64,000 nucleotides of DNA, taken from assembly GCA_040394735.1 (NCBI GenBank), contig JBEBRR010000005.1, positions 1-64,000 of the forward strand, written 5' to 3'. Shown here piece by piece: positions 61,963 to 64,000 of this stretch (position 1 is the stretch's first letter; every line of letters begins with the position of its first letter). The stretch comes from Leadbetterella byssophila_A (GTDB lineage: Bacteria > Bacteroidota > Bacteroidia > Cytophagales > Spirosomataceae). A program made the translations under genes and the position numbers. Under the pieces are notes generated by a model, which saw nothing but the letters and a program-made list of their open reading frames with translations, was not told the origin of the DNA and searched no databases.

Positions 61963-62754
61963 ATGAAATCAGCATTAAAACCCTTAATAGGTTTATTGAT
62001 ATTATTTTCTGCAGTACAATTGTATGCGCAGGAAAAGCAGCCCATACGGATAAAAGTGGGGACCTATAATGTAGGCCATTTCAACCAGGGAAATACCGGG
62101 GGCTTCCAGGGGCGGCATTTCAGGGCGGAGGCCCAGAAATGGCGGGCCTGGGTAGGCAGCCAGAGCCTGGATGTCCTGGTAGTGAACGAATGGAACAAGG
62201 GCTTTGATAAAGACAGCACCCTTAATGCCGAGGAGGAAATCCTGAAGCCGTATTATAATCACCGGTACTTCGGACAGGCCCACACGTGGATTTTTAACGG
62301 CATAGCCAGCCATTATAAGCTGAAAAACATCCGGCAGAAAAACTGGTTCGGGGAATACTATGCCCTGGTAGGCGACCTGGTCATTGACGGCACCACCGTC
62401 ACAGTTCTGTCGACTCATATGCCCTGGCAGCAGCAATGGCACAGGGAATCGCTGGAGCTGCTGATAAAAGAGCTCAGAAATTATGAGTATTTTATATGCA
62501 TGGGAGATATCAACGCCCTGGATGAAGAGCAGCTTCGGTTTATGTCGGAAGGATTCAATATTGCCAACGGCGGCTACCAGGGCTGGTTTCTGACAGCACC
62601 GTCAGGAAAATTGAACGGGAAAAAAGACGGGCTGAACATTGACAACATTATCACCAGCAAAAATATTAAAATTATGAACATCTCTGCGCCGTATACGGGC
62701 CTGAATGACCAGGATCACCTGCCTGTGATCGCAGATATAATCATAACGAGATAA
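61963..62754 (+). CDS. Secreted endonuclease/exonuclease/phosphatase-fold hydrolase
   Basis: This 263-aa protein has a signal peptide (MKSALKPLIGLLILFSAVQLYAQ). The EEP-fold motifs are VGTYNVGHFNQ, the catalytic Glu in LVVNEWNKG, STHMPWQQQW, the Asp/Asn in MGDINALDEEQ and the catalytic Asp-His in LNDQDHLPVIADI. The fold covers phosphodiesterases, sphingomyelinases and nucleases. It begins 12 bp after susD, so it belongs to the same unit, which suggests that the imported compound is a phosphodiester or phosphorylated molecule. Confidence 0.9.
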   Translation: MKSALKPLIGLLILFSAVQLYAQEKQPIRIKVGTYNVGHFNQGNTGGFQGRHFRAEAQKWRAWVGSQSLDVLVVNEWNKGFDKDSTLNAEEEILKPYYNHRYFGQAHTWIFNGIASHYKLKNIRQKNWFGEYYALVGDLVIDGTTVTVLSTHMPWQQQWHRESLELLIKELRNYEYFICMGDINALDEEQLRFMSEGFNIANGGYQGWFLTAPSGKLNGKKDGLNIDNIITSKNIKIMNISAPYTGLNDQDHLPVIADIIITR

Positions 62755-62855
62755 CCCGGGCAGTGAGACATTTTTAAGCCGGTAATTGAGTATAAATGGT
62801 TAGCCACAGATGGATGCTCAAATACGGATTCGTGCATCTGTAGCTGTAAAAACAC

Positions 62856-62892
62856 CAGGGGCGGAAACACAAAGTGTGTATTTCCGCCCCTG
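62856..62892. terminator. Hairpin between convergent genes (bidirectional terminator candidate)
   Basis: A 12-bp stem, CAGGGGCGGAAA (62856-62867) with TTTCCGCCCCTG (62881-62892), has an inner CACA/TGTG extension around AAG. It lies between the end of the phosphatase-fold gene and the end of the propeller-like gene. There is no long T run on either side. Confidence 0.65.
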
Positions 62893-62916
62893 AAACGTTC
62901 TGTCGCACCTTACAGG

Positions 62917-64000
62917 TCAATAAGATCCGATATAGCTGGATCCGGACTGTCCGGTCAGGGTAGCCCCTTTGATCACTTCTTTGGTTTTCCAGTTGATCAC
63001 GTATAATTTTCCGGCTTCACCGGTTGGAGTAAGCGGTACATAAACATAATCTCCGCTTACGGCAATGTTCTGGTATTGGCCGAAGTTCAGCCCTGCTTCA
63101 TAGTCATTGCTGATCTTCGTAGCCGTTTTGGCATTCAGGTCCACAAGGGCCAGGTAACCTCCCGTACCACTGCCTTTATCATATAAAACCAGGCCGATAC
63201 CGTCTTTGACATATCTCCAGGCCTGGATACGGGTTGCGGATTCCCCCAGGGCAGTGTTCAGGTTGAACTCATAAGAGCTGTCATAATCGTTAGTAGCGCT
63301 GCTTATACGCAGGATCTGGTGACCTACCCATTGCCCGGTGGCTGCCTGGTATACATGTCCGTCATCTCCTACATATTGGGTCATGGTACGGTACGAGTGA
63401 TTATTCGTTTTAGCCAGTGTAGAGGTGATCAGCTTAGGATTTTGTAAAGAAGGGTAATCTACTACCAGCGTAACCGTACCGATGGTCCTGTTAGCGTTGT
63501 CATTTGCCCAGGTGGGGTTTCCACTGGCATTGTAAGATAACTTCGTCGGATCTACTTTACTCACATTACAGCCGATGAACAGCTTGTTCTGCGCCTTGTT
63601 TAAAACCGGAACGTCAATACGTCCTACCGAATAACCCTGAGCTTCCAGCTCGGTGGAGAACGGAAAGTCAAACTCCGTAGAGTTAGGAACTTTGGCATTC
63701 ACCAGGTCAATGATAGCGATCCTTACCTTGCCTCTCGTATATTTATAAACATGGTTAGGTGCAGTACCTTCGTAAACCGTAGTGCTTCCGGTCAGGTGCA
63801 CGCCCACACCGATACCCTCAGCCGCTTTTACCCAACGCGGAGAAGTACCGATAATATCGGCAAGCTCCAGCTCATTTCCGGTATCAAAATAGTCCTTTCC
63901 CCCTTTTACCTGGTATTTATTGAATACCCCGCCGTCTTCGCCGGTATATTGAATGTTATAGAGTTCTTTTCCGTCTTCAGAGCCCTGAACCCGGGCCGTA
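62917..64000 (-). CDS. Secreted propeller-like protein, DUF4374-like (5' end outside window)
   Basis: The frame is open to base 64000, giving at least 361 residues; the GTG at 63807 is internal, since conserved-looking coding continues upstream (GTSPRWVKAAEGIGVGVHL). Repeats such as GRIDVPVLNKAQNKLFIG, GTVTLVVDYPSLQNPKLI, GYLALVDLNAKT and GKLYVINWKTKEVIKG resemble blades of a beta-propeller. The ends read like DUF4374 proteins, which often sit beside TonB receptors. The identification is tentative. It is convergent with the SusCD locus. Confidence 0.6.
   Translation of the reverse strand, partial: TARVQGSEDGKELYNIQYTGEDGGVFNKYQVKGGKDYFDTGNELELADIIGTSPRWVKAAEGIGVGVHLTGSTTVYEGTAPNHVYKYTRGKVRIAIIDLVNAKVPNSTEFDFPFSTELEAQGYSVGRIDVPVLNKAQNKLFIGCNVSKVDPTKLSYNASGNPTWANDNANRTIGTVTLVVDYPSLQNPKLITSTLAKTNNHSYRTMTQYVGDDGHVYQAATGQWVGHQILRISSATNDYDSSYEFNLNTALGESATRIQAWRYVKDGIGLVLYDKGSGTGGYLALVDLNAKTATKISNDYEAGLNFGQYQNIAVSGDYVYVPLTPTGEAGKLYVINWKTKEVIKGATLTGQSGSSYIGSY

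Noticed and set aside
1..64000. tRNA, rRNA, CRISPR arrays, insertion sequences and prophage genes.
   Set aside because: Reading the gaps on both strands showed no cloverleaf-like segment, no spaced direct repeats and no transposase or integrase.

Overview
The window comes from a Bacteroidota chromosome, most likely a Cytophagales-type member. The evidence is two SusC/SusD outer-membrane pairs, a FecI-type sigma/FecR pair feeding an STN-domain SusC, and many secreted proteins with short lipoprotein or 'AQ'-type signal peptides. Repeated TAnnTTTG promoter boxes and several GTG or TTG starts fit the same group. I see no tRNA, rRNA, IS element, phage or CRISPR array. Apart from two nutrient-uptake loci this is mostly a core-gene region.

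Layout. 1-2.8 kb: the 3' end of a SusC receptor and its SusD. 2.9-8.7 kb: a complete RND efflux operon (fusion protein, pump, TolC-like channel) on the minus strand. 8.8-18.4 kb: two small hypothetical genes, a flavin monooxygenase, a BASS-type transporter, accD, an M48-like protease fused to MORN repeats, a small beta-barrel, leucyl aminopeptidase, an HNH protein, a GHMP sugar kinase and MscS. 18.5-22.2 kb: rpsA with a strong terminator, and an ABC-F ATPase with one degenerate ATP site. 22.4-29.9 kb: a secreted protein, a NagZ/serine-hydrolase fusion, an S9 glutamyl-type peptidase, a DUF3467 protein and a YjbQ protein. 29.9-32.7 kb: a compact fucosidase/DUF1080/SUMF1 operon. 33-34.5 kb: a barrel protein and nadA.

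34.8-44.6 kb is the most notable part. A 350-bp AT-rich gap at 36.6-36.95 kb holds two tandem 13-mers resembling the E. coli unwinding element, followed by one exact and several near-consensus DnaA boxes. Four kb away, just upstream of mnmG (gidA), lie two tandem parS-type palindromes. Together these suggest the chromosomal replication-origin/centromere region. No dnaA, parA or parB is present, and rpsA would be head-on to a fork leaving this point, so the call needs a genome-wide skew test.

44.7-55 kb: a small conserved gene divergent from comF, an acyl-CoA thioesterase, a SNF2 helicase with two SWIM zinc fingers, a radical SAM protein, a modular GH43 enzyme, a patatin, a JmjC-like cupin, an overlapping micro-ORF of 41 codons and a cbpM/cbpA co-chaperone pair. 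55.2-64 kb: a signal-regulated uptake locus (sigma, FecR, SusC with STN domain, SusD, secreted endonuclease/exonuclease/phosphatase) facing a partial secreted propeller-like protein that runs off the window.
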